Positions 33,773-42,788 are shown, numbered from the stretch's first letter. The stretch is 64,000 nucleotides of DNA from Mycobacterium sp. WUMAC-067 (GCF_020217485.1 NZ_JAEKMI010000005.1:1-64000); one strand, 5' to 3'. Numbers and translations: made by a program. The notes: generated from the sequence alone by a model not told the origin.

Positions 33773-34633
33773 CTAAGTGGCAGCCTCCCGTCGGCGCCCC
33801 ACCAGCCAGCAGACCAGGTAGATCAGAAACGAGATGCTCGCGACGAAGACCGACACCGGCACGCCCGGCGCCAGCGACAACACGATCCCGCCGACCGCGG
33901 CCACCTCGGCGAACACCACCGAGGTCAGCATGGCCGCCGCCGGTGAGGTGACCACCCGGGCCGCCGCGGCCGCCGGCGTGATCAGCAGCGACATCACCAG
34001 CAGCGCCCCGACGATCTGCACCGCCTGGGCCGCCACCACCCCGACCAGCGCGGCGAACACGATCCCCAGCGTGTGCACCGGCACGCCGCGGGCGGCGGCG
34101 ACGTCGGGGTCGACGGTGGCGAACAGCAGGGGGCGGTAACACGTTGCGAGCACGGCGATGACGAGCACACAGACCAGCGCCAGCATCGTCAGCCCCGTGT
34201 AGCCGACCCCGACGATCTGGCCGGTCAGCAAGGCGAAACTGGTCGAGGTCCGGCCCGGGTAGAGGTGGATGAACAACACCGCCAGGCCCAGGCCGAACGC
34301 CAGCACCACCCCGATCACCGAATCGCGTTCCCGGGCGCGCCGGCCGAGGACGCCGAACAGCGCCGCCGCCAGTGCGCTGCCGATCAGCGCGCCCACACCC
34401 ACCCCGAACCCGACCAGCAGCGCGAAAGCGGCTCCGGTCAAGGACAATTCGCTGGACCCGTGCACGGCGAACGACATTTGCCGCATCACGATGAACGGCC
34501 CGATCAGCCCGGCCACCAACCCCAGCAGGGCGGCCGCCACCAGCGCCTGCTGCACGAAGTCGTGGCTGAGCAGATGCGCGGTGATGTCGAAGGAGAACAG
34601 GTGGTGTCCCATGTCGGCGAGCCGATGCTCCAT
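33773..34633 (-). CDS. znuB: Metal ABC transporter permease (ZnuB/TroC family)
   Basis: A 286-residue membrane permease with about eight to nine helices and the family segments GPFIVMRQMSFAVHGSSELSL near residue 45 and LLVMSLLITPAAAAR. It partners with the ATPase and binding protein encoded upstream. The ATG overlaps the znuC stop (TGATG). Confidence 0.92.
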   Translation of the reverse strand: MEHRLADMGHHLFSFDITAHLLSHDFVQQALVAAALLGLVAGLIGPFIVMRQMSFAVHGSSELSLTGAAFALLVGFGVGVGALIGSALAAALFGVLGRRARERDSVIGVVLAFGLGLAVLFIHLYPGRTSTSFALLTGQIVGVGYTGLTMLALVCVLVIAVLATCYRPLLFATVDPDVAAARGVPVHTLGIVFAALVGVVAAQAVQIVGALLVMSLLITPAAAAARVVTSPAAAMLTSVVFAEVAAVGGIVLSLAPGVPVSVFVASISFLIYLVCWLVGRRREAAT

Positions 34634-35454
34634 CAGCCGTGCCCGTCGGTGCGCTCGCCGGCCACCACGTAGCCGTCCTTGACCTTCACCACCTGGATGT
34701 CGGATCGATACAGCGCAGACAGCGTCTGGCTGGTCATCACCTCGTCGACGGCACCGATCCTGAACCGCCCGTCGACCAGATACAGCACCCGGTCCACATA
34801 CGGCAGGATCGGGTTGATCTCGTGGGTGACGACGATGACCGTGGTCCCCGCCTCCCGGCGGCGCCGCTCGATCAGCGCCGACACCAGCTTCGCGTTCGCC
34901 GGGTCCAGCGTCAGCAGCGGCTCGTCGCACAGCAGCAGCGTCGGGTCGCTGACCAGTGCCTGGGCGATGCGCACCCGCTGCAGCTCGCCGCCCGACATCA
35001 CGCCGACCCGCACATCCGCCAGGTGCTCGCCGTTGACCTGGCTCAGCGCCCGGGCGACGGCTTCGCGCCGCCGGACGCGGTCGCGGGGCCGCAGCGGGAC
35101 CGCGCCCCAGCGTGCCCCGTCGATACCCAGCCGAACCAGGTCGCGCCCCCGCAGCATCACGTCGTGATCCAGTGGGCGGTGTTGCGGCACATAGCCGATG
35201 CGCCGGCTGCCCGAGGTGATCGGTCTTCCGTCCACCAAGCCGACGCCGGCGCTCAGCGGCAGCTGCCCGAGGAGCACGTTGAGCAGCGACGTCTTGCCGC
35301 TGCCGTTGGGGCCGAGCACCGCGATGAACTCGCCGCGCGGCACCGACAGGTCCAGGTGGTCCCACAACACCCGGTCGCCGAACGCCAGGCGGGCCCCGCG
35401 CAGTGAGACGGTGTCCGCGTGCCCGTCAACGGCGGGCGCCGTTTCGATCGTCAC
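34633..35454 (-). CDS. znuC: Metal ABC transporter ATPase (ZnuC family)
   Basis: A 273-residue ABC ATPase: Walker A GPNGSGKTS near residue 50, Q-loop YVPQHR, signature MSGGELQRV near 158, Walker B LLLCDEPL and switch histidine VTHEI. The GTG start overlaps the znuA stop (GTGA). Order znuA-znuC-znuB, all overlapping, is a tight high-affinity metal import operon. Confidence 0.94.
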   Translation of the reverse strand: MTIETAPAVDGHADTVSLRGARLAFGDRVLWDHLDLSVPRGEFIAVLGPNGSGKTSLLNVLLGQLPLSAGVGLVDGRPITSGSRRIGYVPQHRPLDHDVMLRGRDLVRLGIDGARWGAVPLRPRDRVRRREAVARALSQVNGEHLADVRVGVMSGGELQRVRIAQALVSDPTLLLCDEPLLTLDPANAKLVSALIERRRREAGTTVIVVTHEINPILPYVDRVLYLVDGRFRIGAVDEVMTSQTLSALYRSDIQVVKVKDGYVVAGERTDGHG

Positions 35455-36380
35455 GGCTGGACGGGCCGGCTCGACTGGAGCGCGGCCAGCAGCTGGTCGA
35501 CCGTATTGCGTTGCCAGCTCAGGTAATCCGCGCCGTCCGGCAGAGTCTCTGCCACCTCGGTGACCGGCACACCCGCGCGCCGCGCGGTGTCGCGCAGGCT
35601 GGCGATCGTGGCCGTCGACGTCTGCGGGTTGACCATCAGCGCCGACACCTGGTGCCGGTCGATCAGGTCGAGGACCAACGCCAGATCGGCCGGCGCGGGG
35701 TCGGTCTCGTTCTCGATGGCCGCGGCGAAGGCGGGCGGAGTCCGGTTCAGCAGGCCCGTCGCCTTGAGCAGGTAGAAGGCGACCGGTTCGGTCGCCACGA
35801 CCGGGGTGTGCGGGTGGGTGGCGGCGACGCCGTGTTCGGTGCCGGCGATGGCGTCGGCGTCGCGCTCGAACGCGGCGGCGTTGGCGCGGTAGTCCGCGGC
35901 GTTGCCCGGGTCGATCGTCGCGAGCCGGTCGGCGATCGTGGCGGCCACCGACTTCGCGACGCCCAGGTCGTAGAAGACGTGCTCGTTGCGCGGTTGCCCG
36001 TCGTTCTCGAGGAACGAGTAGGCGTTGACCGGCTTGGCCCCGGGCTGGCGGGCCAGCACGTCGTCGACCCATCCGTCGTAGCCGCCGCCGTTGTAGACGA
36101 CCAGCGCGGCGTCGGCGATGGCGGCGGCGTCCGAGGGGCTGGCCTCATAGGAGTGCGGGTCGGTTTCCGCCCCGCTCAGGATGGACTTGACCGGCACATG
36201 GCGGCCCGCGACGGCCCGCGCGACGCTGCCCCACACGTCGGTCGACGCGACGACGGCGGACGCGTGCGGATGCGCCTGGTGGCCGCCGCAGCCGATCAGC
36301 ACCGACGAGCCGGCCACGGCCAGGACGGCCGCCAGCCGACACGTCGCGCGGGCGCGCGGTCGCCCACCCGTCAGTGCCAT
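35451..36380 (-). CDS. znuA: Zinc/manganese-type ABC solute-binding lipoprotein (ZnuA family)
   Basis: About 309 residues from the ATG of MALTGGRPR. A basic N-terminus and hydrophobic stretch end in a lipobox (VLIGC). The cluster A-I fold carries metal-ligand histidines typical of ZnuA/TroA: TDPHSYEAS, NEHVFYD and a His-rich segment ATHPHTPVVATEP. A later NPQTST loop supplies an acidic or polar ligand region. A Fur/Zur-like palindrome lies about 49 bp upstream, so zinc-responsive repression is likely. Confidence 0.9.
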   Translation of the reverse strand: MALTGGRPRARATCRLAAVLAVAGSSVLIGCGGHQAHPHASAVVASTDVWGSVARAVAGRHVPVKSILSGAETDPHSYEASPSDAAAIADAALVVYNGGGYDGWVDDVLARQPGAKPVNAYSFLENDGQPRNEHVFYDLGVAKSVAATIADRLATIDPGNAADYRANAAAFERDADAIAGTEHGVAATHPHTPVVATEPVAFYLLKATGLLNRTPPAFAAAIENETDPAPADLALVLDLIDRHQVSALMVNPQTSTATIASLRDTARRAGVPVTEVAETLPDGADYLSWQRNTVDQLLAALQSSRPVQP

Positions 36381-36428
36381 GCGCACGTCCGATTTCCTCC
36401 CGCCCGCCAGCAAGCCGATCCACAATAC

Positions 36429-36449
36429 TAATGAAAATCGTTTCCATTA
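36429..36449. promoter_or_regulatory. Fur/Zur-like operator
   Basis: A 21-bp imperfect palindrome, TAATGAAAAT...TTTCCATTA, with 16 of 21 positions symmetric, in an otherwise GC-rich gap. This is the type of box bound by mycobacterial Zur. It lies between znuA (minus) and the LacI-type gene (plus) and could control the znu operon. Confidence 0.65.
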
Positions 36450-36493
36450 CAAAGCCGCGGGCGGAAGCGCATGGGCCGCGGACCGATCCGCTG

Positions 36494-36507
36494 TAGCGTC
36501 ACCGAAC
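36494..36507 (+). promoter_or_regulatory. Leaderless promoter of the LacI-type gene (-10 TAGCGT)
   Basis: TAGCGT (36494-36499) followed by 8 nt and the GTG start at 36508. Confidence 0.45.
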
Positions 36508-37596
36508 GTGAGCCCCACACCGCGCCGGCGAGCGACCCTGGCGTCGGTGGCCGACGAGCTCAACGTGTCGCGCACGACGATCTCGAACGCCTTCAACCGT
36601 CCCGATCAGCTCTCCGCCGACCTGCGCGAACGCGTGCTCGCGACGGCCAAGCGGCTGGGATACGCCGGCCCCGACCCGGTGGCGCGATCGCTGCGGACCC
36701 GCAAGGCCGGCGCGGTCGGTCTGGTGATGGCCGAGCCGCTGACCTATTTCTTCAGCGACCCCGCCGCCCGCGATTTCGTCACCGGGGTGGCGCAGGCATG
36801 CGAGGCGGTCGGGCAGGGGCTGCTACTGGTGGCCGTGGGGCCCAGCCGCAGCCTGAAAGAGGGAACGGACGCGGTGCTGTCGGCCGGCGTGGACGGCTTC
36901 GTGGTGTATTCGGTGTGCGACGACGATCCCTACCTGCAGGTGGTGTTGCAGCGACGGCTGCCGGTGGTGGTGGTCGATCAGCCCAAGGGTCTGGCCGGCG
37001 CCTCGCGGGTGGGCATCGACGACCGCGCGGCGATGCGTGAGCTCGCCGAATACGTGCTCGGCCTGGGGCATCGCGAGATCGGGTTGCTGACCATGCGGCT
37101 GGGCCGGGACCGGCGGCAGGGCCTGGTGGACGCCGAGCGGTTGCGCTCGCCCGCCTTCGACGTGCAACGTGAGCGCATCATCGGCGTGTGGGAGGCGATG
37201 ACGGCCGCCGGCATCGACCCGGATTCGCTGACCGTGGTGGAAAGCTACGAGCACCTGGCCGAATCGGGCGGCACGGCCGCCAAGGTGGCGCTGGAAGCCA
37301 ATCCGCGCATCACCGCGCTGCTGTGCACCGCGGACATCTTGGCCCTGTCCGCCATGGATTACCTACGGGCACATGGCATTTACGTGCCCGGCCAGCTGAC
37401 CGTCACCGGATTCGACGGCGTGCCCGAGGCCATCAACCGCGGCCTGACCACGGTGTCGCAGTCGAGCCTGCAAAAGGGCCGCCGCGCGGGCGAGCTGTTG
37501 TTGACGCCCCCGCGATCGGGTCTGCCGGTCACGGAGATTTCCGAACTCCTCGACACCGAGCTGATCCGCGGCCGCACCGCCGGCCCACCGGGGTGA
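36508..37596 (+). CDS. LacI-family transcriptional regulator (Rv3575c-like)
   Basis: A 362-residue regulator. The N-terminal LacI helix-turn-helix is TLASVADELNVSRTTISNAF (about 9-28) with a hinge helix (RLGYAGPDPVARSLRT). A periplasmic-binding-protein-like effector domain follows, with GFDGVPEAINRGLTTVSQ near the C-terminus. The GTG start follows a -10 box. Effector and targets unknown; it is divergent from znuA across the Zur-like box. Confidence 0.93.
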   Translation: MSPTPRRRATLASVADELNVSRTTISNAFNRPDQLSADLRERVLATAKRLGYAGPDPVARSLRTRKAGAVGLVMAEPLTYFFSDPAARDFVTGVAQACEAVGQGLLLVAVGPSRSLKEGTDAVLSAGVDGFVVYSVCDDDPYLQVVLQRRLPVVVVDQPKGLAGASRVGIDDRAAMRELAEYVLGLGHREIGLLTMRLGRDRRQGLVDAERLRSPAFDVQRERIIGVWEAMTAAGIDPDSLTVVESYEHLAESGGTAAKVALEANPRITALLCTADILALSAMDYLRAHGIYVPGQLTVTGFDGVPEAINRGLTTVSQSSLQKGRRAGELLLTPPRSGLPVTEISELLDTELIRGRTAGPPG

Positions 37597-37602
37597 GCGC
37601 CG

Positions 37603-38202
37603 CTACTTGGAGTCCTGGTCGCCGATCAGCAACCGCACGGCCAGGTCGAGCCGCTTGCTGACGTCGGTGGCCGAGGCCCGGCGGGTGAGCCAGGCGAGCA
37701 GGTTCGACAGCCACACGTCGGAGATCACCCGGGCGATGTGGTACTGGTCCTCGGTCGGTTCGCCGTCGGCCATCGCGCGCGCGAACATGGAGTCGATCAG
37801 CTTTTCGACCTGGTCGACCTCGCTGGCCGCCGACGCGTCGGCGAACACGTAGGCGCGCGTCATGGCCTCGGTCAGCAGCGGGTTGCGCTGCATCGCGCGG
37901 TTGAGCTTGCCCACCATGAAGTTCAGCCGCTGAAAGGGTGTGCCCCCGGTCATCGCCGAGCGGTCGGTCTTGGCGTCGATGCGGCCGAACTCGCGGCCCA
38001 GCGCCGACACCAGCAGGTGCACCTTCGACGGGAAGTATCGGTACAGCGTCCCCACCGCCACGTCGGCGCGATCCGCCACCGCACGCATCTGAACCGCCTC
38101 GTAGCCGCCCTTGGACGCGATGGCCATGGTGGCATCGAGGATGCGCTTGCGGCGTTCCCGCTGCGCCTCCGACCCGAGTTCAGACTCCGCCAGCACCGCC
38201 AC
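37603..38202 (-). CDS. kstR: KstR, TetR-family repressor of cholesterol catabolism
   Basis: Represses genes for side-chain and ring A/B degradation; released by 3-oxo-cholestenoyl-CoA-type ligands. From the GTG of VAVLAESELG the product is 199 residues, the annotated M. tuberculosis length. The helix-turn-helix is MRAVADRADVAVGTLYRYF and the ligand domain is highly conserved (FQRLNFMVGKLNRAMQRNP). A longer form from an ATG at 38274 (223 residues, AGGAG 11 nt upstream) is also possible. A KstR box lies at 38417-38430, between kstR and fadE34. Confidence 0.95.
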   Translation of the reverse strand: MAVLAESELGSEAQRERRKRILDATMAIASKGGYEAVQMRAVADRADVAVGTLYRYFPSKVHLLVSALGREFGRIDAKTDRSAMTGGTPFQRLNFMVGKLNRAMQRNPLLTEAMTRAYVFADASAASEVDQVEKLIDSMFARAMADGEPTEDQYHIARVISDVWLSNLLAWLTRRASATDVSKRLDLAVRLLIGDQDSK

Positions 38203-38416
38203 GTTTATGACCTCGCGCGGCTGCGAGTCGGAACTAGCCTTGGAAGTGGCCTTGGCGTTGGCGCTGGCTGGCATGTGACGGTTTGCTCCTGTTCCGGGCG
38301 GTTCGTTTGCAAACGATACGCATTCTGCGTGTGAATTTCCCACCTCCATACCGCCGGGGACAAGCGCATGTGCTGCTGCGATGGCGTTCGACTTCACGGT
38401 CGATCACTGGCATTAT

Positions 38417-38430
38417 TAGAACACGTTCTA
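38417..38430. promoter_or_regulatory. KstR operator between kstR and fadE34
   Basis: TAGAACACGTTCTA is a perfect match to the KstR consensus TnnAACnnGTTnnA and an almost complete palindrome. It touches a -10-like TAGTCT (38429-38434) for fadE34 and probably serves kstR autoregulation on the other side. Confidence 0.9.
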
Positions 38431-38506
38431 GTCTCCGGTGAGCGGGTTGCGCGCCAACTCGCGGTGGAGATGTCCCCGCTTGCGGAAAGATCGGAGGCCC
38501 CTTCAG

Positions 38507-40654
38507 GTGGTAGCGACCGTCACCGATGAGCAGTTTGCCGCGCGCGCCCTGGTGCGCGATTGGGCCCGCAATGCGACGTCGGGACCGGGCGGCACCGCGG
38601 CGATCCGCGACGTCGAGCAGGGCGAGCCCGACGCGTGGCGACCGGTGTTCTCCCGGCTGACCGAGCTGGGGATCTTCGGCGTCGCGATCCCGGAGGAATC
38701 CGGCGGGGCGGGCGGCAGCGTCGAAGACCTGTGCGCGATGGTCGAGGAGGCGGCCAAAGCGCTGATCCCCGGGCCGGTCGCGACGACCGCGCTGGCGACG
38801 CTCGTCGTCGCCGACCCCGAACTGCTGGAAGCGCTGGCCGGCGGGGAGCGCTTCGCCGGGCTGGCGCTCGACGGTGACGTGCGGTTCGACGGCGCGACGT
38901 CGACGGCGTCGGGCACGTTGCCGTTTGCGCTGGGCGCCTCGAACACGGTGCGCGGCGCCGTGTTGTTGGCTCCGGCCGACGGGAAATGGCTGCTGATCGA
39001 CACCGCCGGCGAGGGCGTGCAGCTCGAGCCGCTGCAGGCCACCGACTTCTCCCGGCCGTTGGCCCGGGTGGTGCTCAGCTCGGCCCCGGCCACGCTGGTA
39101 TCGGAAGACGGCGCGCGCGTCGCGGAATTGACCGCGACCGTCCTGGCGGCCGAGGCGGCCGGCATCACCCGATGGGCGCTGGAAACCGCCGTCGACTACG
39201 CCAAGGTGCGCGAGCAGTTCGGCAAGCCGATCGGGAGCTTCCAGGCCATCAAGCACCTGTGCGCGGAGATGCTGTGCCGCGCCGAGCAGGCCGAGGTGGC
39301 CGCGGCCGACGCCGCGCGCGCCGCAGCCGAGGGCGACGAATCCCAGTGCTCCATCGCGGCGGCGCTGGCCGCGAGCACGTGCATCACCGCCGTGAAGGCC
39401 AACGTCAAGGACTGCATCCAGGTGCTCGGCGGCATCGGCTGCACCTGGGAGCACGACGCGCACCTGTACCTGCGCCGCGCGCACGCCATCGGCCGGTTCC
39501 TGGGTGGCGCCGAGCGCTGGCAGCGGCGCATCACCGCGCTCACCCAGGGCGGCGTGCGCCGGCGACTGAGCATCGACCTCACCGAGGTCGAGAGCCGGCG
39601 CGCCGAGATCGCCGCCGCCGTCGCCGAGATCGCCGAGCTGCCCGCCGAAAAGCGACAGGTGGGTCTGGCCGAGGCGGGCCTGCAGGCGCCGCACTGGCCG
39701 AAGCCGTACGGGCGCGCCGCGTCCCCGGCCGAGCAGCTGCTGATCGATCAGGAGCTGGCCGCCGCCGGCGTCGAACGGCCGGACCTGGTGATCGGCTGGT
39801 GGGCCGCGCCGACCATCCTCGAGCACGGCACACCGGAGCAGATCGAGCAATTCGTGCCGGGAACGCTGCGCGGTGAATTCCTGTGGTGCCAACTGTTTTC
39901 CGAGCCCGGCGCGGGCTCCGACCTGGCGTCGCTGCGCACCAAAGCGGTGCGCGGTGACGGCGGCTGGCTGCTGACCGGACAAAAGGTGTGGACGTCCGCG
40001 GCGCACAAGGCGCGCTGGGGCGTGTGCCTGGCGCGCACCGACCCCGATGCCCCGAAACACAAAGGCATCACCTACTTTCTGGTCGACATGAAGTCGCCCG
40101 GCATCGATATCCGGCCGCTGCGCGAGATCACCGGCGACTCGCTGTTCAACGAGGTGTTCCTGGACAACGTGTTCGTGCCCGACGAGATGGTGGTCGGTGA
40201 GGTCAACGACGGCTGGAGGCTGGCCCGCACCACGCTGGCCAACGAGCGGGTGGCGATGGCCAACGGCACGGCGCTCGGCAACCCGATGGAAGAGCTGTTG
40301 AAGCTCTTGGCGGCAAGGGATCTCGACGTCGCCGAGCAGGATCGGCTGGCGCGCCTGATCATCCTGGCGCAGACCGGCGCGCTGCTGGACCAGCGCATCG
40401 CTCAGCTCGCGGTGGGCGGCCAGGACCCCGGCGCGCAATCGAGCGTGCGCAAACTGATCGGCGTCCGCTACCGCCAGGCGCTGGCCGAATTCACGATGGA
40501 TGTCGCCGAAGGCGGCGGCCTGGTCGACCGCCGGGCGGACGGGGACCCCGCGGTCTTCGACTTCCTCAACACCCGCTGCCTCACGATCGCGGGCGGCACG
40601 GAGCAGATCCTGCTGACCGTGGCGGCCGAGCGCCTGCTCGGTTTGCCCCGCTAG
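38507..40654 (+). CDS. fadE34: FadE34 two-domain acyl-CoA dehydrogenase
   Basis: Steroid side-chain acyl-CoA dehydrogenase, a fused form of the usual two-subunit enzyme. The 715-residue product has two ACAD halves: residues 1 to about 340 (QFGKPIGSFQAIKH, QVLGGIGCTWEHD) and about 370 to the end (FSEPGAGSDLASLRT, ARTDPDAPKH, IAGGTEQILL). I use the GTG of VVATVTDEQ because GGAGG precedes it and it fits the orthologue. A perfect KstR box lies 77 bp upstream. The stop shares CTAG with the convergent TetR gene. Confidence 0.95.
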   Translation: MVATVTDEQFAARALVRDWARNATSGPGGTAAIRDVEQGEPDAWRPVFSRLTELGIFGVAIPEESGGAGGSVEDLCAMVEEAAKALIPGPVATTALATLVVADPELLEALAGGERFAGLALDGDVRFDGATSTASGTLPFALGASNTVRGAVLLAPADGKWLLIDTAGEGVQLEPLQATDFSRPLARVVLSSAPATLVSEDGARVAELTATVLAAEAAGITRWALETAVDYAKVREQFGKPIGSFQAIKHLCAEMLCRAEQAEVAAADAARAAAEGDESQCSIAAALAASTCITAVKANVKDCIQVLGGIGCTWEHDAHLYLRRAHAIGRFLGGAERWQRRITALTQGGVRRRLSIDLTEVESRRAEIAAAVAEIAELPAEKRQVGLAEAGLQAPHWPKPYGRAASPAEQLLIDQELAAAGVERPDLVIGWWAAPTILEHGTPEQIEQFVPGTLRGEFLWCQLFSEPGAGSDLASLRTKAVRGDGGWLLTGQKVWTSAAHKARWGVCLARTDPDAPKHKGITYFLVDMKSPGIDIRPLREITGDSLFNEVFLDNVFVPDEMVVGEVNDGWRLARTTLANERVAMANGTALGNPMEELLKLLAARDLDVAEQDRLARLIILAQTGALLDQRIAQLAVGGQDPGAQSSVRKLIGVRYRQALAEFTMDVAEGGGLVDRRADGDPAVFDFLNTRCLTIAGGTEQILLTVAAERLLGLPR

Positions 40655-41223
40655 TCGAGATCGGCCGCGGCGGCGTGCAATTCGTGCAGCGCCTCGCACG
40701 CCATCGAGCCCAAGTCTCGGTCTTCGTCCGGTTCGCCCCAGCGGGCGTAGGCGGTCTTGAACGCCAGCGCACCGAGCTCGGCGGCCAATACCGCCGTCGG
40801 CTCGGGCACGCCGCGGGCCTGGAGCGCGTCGGCCACCGCGCGCGCTAGCCCAATCTGTTTGAGCGCGTTGCGTTCCTGAAGTTCGGTGCTGGCCGCGATC
40901 GCGGCCTTGAGCCTGGGCGCCAGATCCCGGTTGAATGACGTGAACGCCGCCGCGGCCGACTTCATGCCCGCGCAGACGGCGGCCAGCGGTGTCGCGTCGG
41001 CGGGCGCGGCGCCGATGCCCTCGCGCAGAAGTTGCGCGATCGCGTCCTGGCCGGCCGCCAGCACGTCCCGCTTGTCCGGGAAGTGCCGGAAGAACGTGCT
41101 TTTCGTCAGCCCGGCGCGCTCGGCGATCTGCGTGACCGTCGTCTCGTCGTAGCCCCGTTCGTTGAACAGGTCGAGTGCCGCGGCGACCAGGCGCTCGCGC
41201 GCGTCGGGTTCCCAACGAGCCAT
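40651..41223 (-). CDS. TetR-family regulator
   Basis: A 190-residue regulator with the N-terminal helix-turn-helix TQIAERAGLTKSTFFRHF (about 31-48) and a helical effector domain. It is divergent from an NAD(P)-dependent oxidoreductase, and the 84-bp gap between them holds two 22-bp copies of an inverted operator, so it probably represses itself and that gene. Not present at this site in M. tuberculosis. Confidence 0.92.
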   Translation of the reverse strand: MARWEPDARERLVAAALDLFNERGYDETTVTQIAERAGLTKSTFFRHFPDKRDVLAAGQDAIAQLLREGIGAAPADATPLAAVCAGMKSAAAAFTSFNRDLAPRLKAAIAASTELQERNALKQIGLARAVADALQARGVPEPTAVLAAELGALAFKTAYARWGEPDEDRDLGSMACEALHELHAAAADLD

Positions 41224-41236
41224 GGCCCCACCCTAG

Positions 41237-41291
41237 TGATGCGACCATTGTCCCATCAGGGGTGTAGGGTGATGGGACAATTGTCGCATCA
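41237..41291. promoter_or_regulatory. Paired TetR operators in a divergent promoter
   Basis: Two 22-bp elements, 41237-41258 and 41270-41291, are inverted copies of each other with one mismatch (21/22). Each is itself a partial palindrome around GACAATTGTC. They sit symmetrically between the tetR and oxidoreductase starts. Confidence 0.85.
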
Positions 41292-41307
41292 GCTGAAGGA
41301 GCTTCTC

Positions 41308-42198
41308 GTGCGCGTATTCGTCACCGGCGCCAGCGGAGGAATCGGCTCGGCCGTCGTCTCGGAATTGATCGCCGCCGATCACAAGGTCGTGGGCCTGGCC
41401 CGCTCGGAGGCCGCGGCGGCGACCATCAGCGGACTCGGCGCCGAGTCGCTGCGCGGCGACATCGCCGACCTCGACGTGTTGCGCGGCGCCGCCGCCGACG
41501 CCGACGGCGTCGCCTACCTGGCGTTCTCGCACGACTTCACCGCGAGCGACGCCATCGGGGACGCGATCGGCGACGAGGCCCGCGCGGTCGCCGCGCTCGG
41601 CGACGTGCTGGCCGGCACCGGCAAGCCGCTGGTGGTCGCGAGCGGCACCCCCGCGGTGGCCGGTCGAGCCAGCACCGAGGACGACCCGTTCAACGCCGAG
41701 GGCCCGATGGCCGGGCGTGGCCGCACCGGGCAAGCCGTCATCGACCTGGCCGAGCGAGGCGTCCGATCGGCCGTGGTGCGGCTGCCGCGGTCGGTTCACG
41801 ACGCCGGCGGGCGCTACGGCTTCGCCGGCATTCTGATTCAGATTGCGCGGCAGCGCGGCGTGTCGGCCGTCGTGGGCGACGGCGCGCAACGCTGGCCCGC
41901 GGTGCACCGCGACGACGCGGCGTCGCTGTTCCGGCTCGCCCTCGAACAGGCGCCCGCCGGGTCGGTACTGCACGCGGTGGGTGACGAAGGAGACCCGATG
42001 CGGGCGATCGCCGAGGTGATCGGCCGCCGGCTCGGTGTGCCCGTCGAATCCGCCCCGGCCGAGGCCTTCGGCCCGCTCGGCGCCATATTCGCCGCCGACC
42101 AGCCCTCGTCCAGCGCGCTGACCCGCCGGCGACTCGGATGGAAACCGACGGGCCCAAGCCTGCTCGACGACCTGGCGATCGGCGACTACCCGGACTGA
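41308..42198 (+). CDS. NAD(P)-dependent epimerase/dehydratase-like oxidoreductase
   Basis: A 296-residue atypical/extended SDR with the N-terminal nucleotide motif VFVTGASGGIGSAVV (residues 3-17), a second motif LRGDIADLD, and PRSVHDAGG rather than a clear YxxxK catalytic pair. Such proteins often reduce or sense small electrophiles when paired with a TetR regulator. The GTG start has a good ribosome site (GAAGGAG). Substrate unknown. Confidence 0.88.
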   Translation: MRVFVTGASGGIGSAVVSELIAADHKVVGLARSEAAAATISGLGAESLRGDIADLDVLRGAAADADGVAYLAFSHDFTASDAIGDAIGDEARAVAALGDVLAGTGKPLVVASGTPAVAGRASTEDDPFNAEGPMAGRGRTGQAVIDLAERGVRSAVVRLPRSVHDAGGRYGFAGILIQIARQRGVSAVVGDGAQRWPAVHRDDAASLFRLALEQAPAGSVLHAVGDEGDPMRAIAEVIGRRLGVPVESAPAEAFGPLGAIFAADQPSSSALTRRRLGWKPTGPSLLDDLAIGDYPD

Positions 42199-42202
42199 GA
42201 AA

Positions 42203-42736
42203 TCAGGAGAACGTCGTCTGCGCGCAGGTGCTGGGGGAGGTGATGTTGACCCCGGAGTAGACGACCTGGATGTGGCTGCAGGCGATGACGTTGTTGTCGG
42301 TCTTGGGTTGCCCCGTCTGCCAATCGGTGGAGTCGATGCGCCCGTTCGTCTGGTACTTCTCCGGCGGGCCCTCACCCATGTAGATCGTGGTGATCTCGTC
42401 GGAACCCATCGACTTGTGGACCCGCTCGTACTGACCGTCGGCGTGCGCGTCGAGATAGGCCAGCCGATTTGAGGATCGGATCTCGGTGGTCTGGCGGGCC
42501 CACAGGCCGGGCGGGAAGCCGCTCACGCCGTCGGGCGTGAGCATGTCCGCGCCGGCGGTGAAGTCGCAGTGGCCGTCGGATTTGAAGCAGTTGAGGACGA
42601 CCCGCGTCTCCAGCTGGTTGGGTCCGTCGAGCGGGAACAGCGTGGTGGCGGTGTTGCTCGCCGCGGCGCACACCCCGACGGGCAGCAACATCGGCAGCGT
42701 TGCGACGACCGCGAATCCCGATACCAGCCGCATCAT
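42203..42736 (-). CDS. Secreted protein of unknown function (Rv3572-like)
   Basis: A 177-residue exported protein with a signal peptide (hydrophobic core about 5-22, AAA-type cleavage). The mature part has four cysteines (LNCFKSDGHC, IACSH, STCAQ) that suggest two disulfides. It sits beside kshB as in M. tuberculosis. I recognise the family position but no domain with a known function. Confidence 0.87.
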   Translation of the reverse strand: MMRLVSGFAVVATLPMLLPVGVCAAASNTATTLFPLDGPNQLETRVVLNCFKSDGHCDFTAGADMLTPDGVSGFPPGLWARQTTEIRSSNRLAYLDAHADGQYERVHKSMGSDEITTIYMGEGPPEKYQTNGRIDSTDWQTGQPKTDNNVIACSHIQVVYSGVNITSPSTCAQTTFS

Positions 42737-42788
42737 CGATGCTCCCCTTCCCCGTTTGCTGACGCCAAGGGTGAACCTAACCCCGCGA

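Noticed and set aside
38234-41248. About 1000-codon open frame on the minus strand opposite fadE34
   Set aside because: Shadow of fadE34 in high-GC sequence; it runs through the kstR-fadE34 operator region and has no domains.
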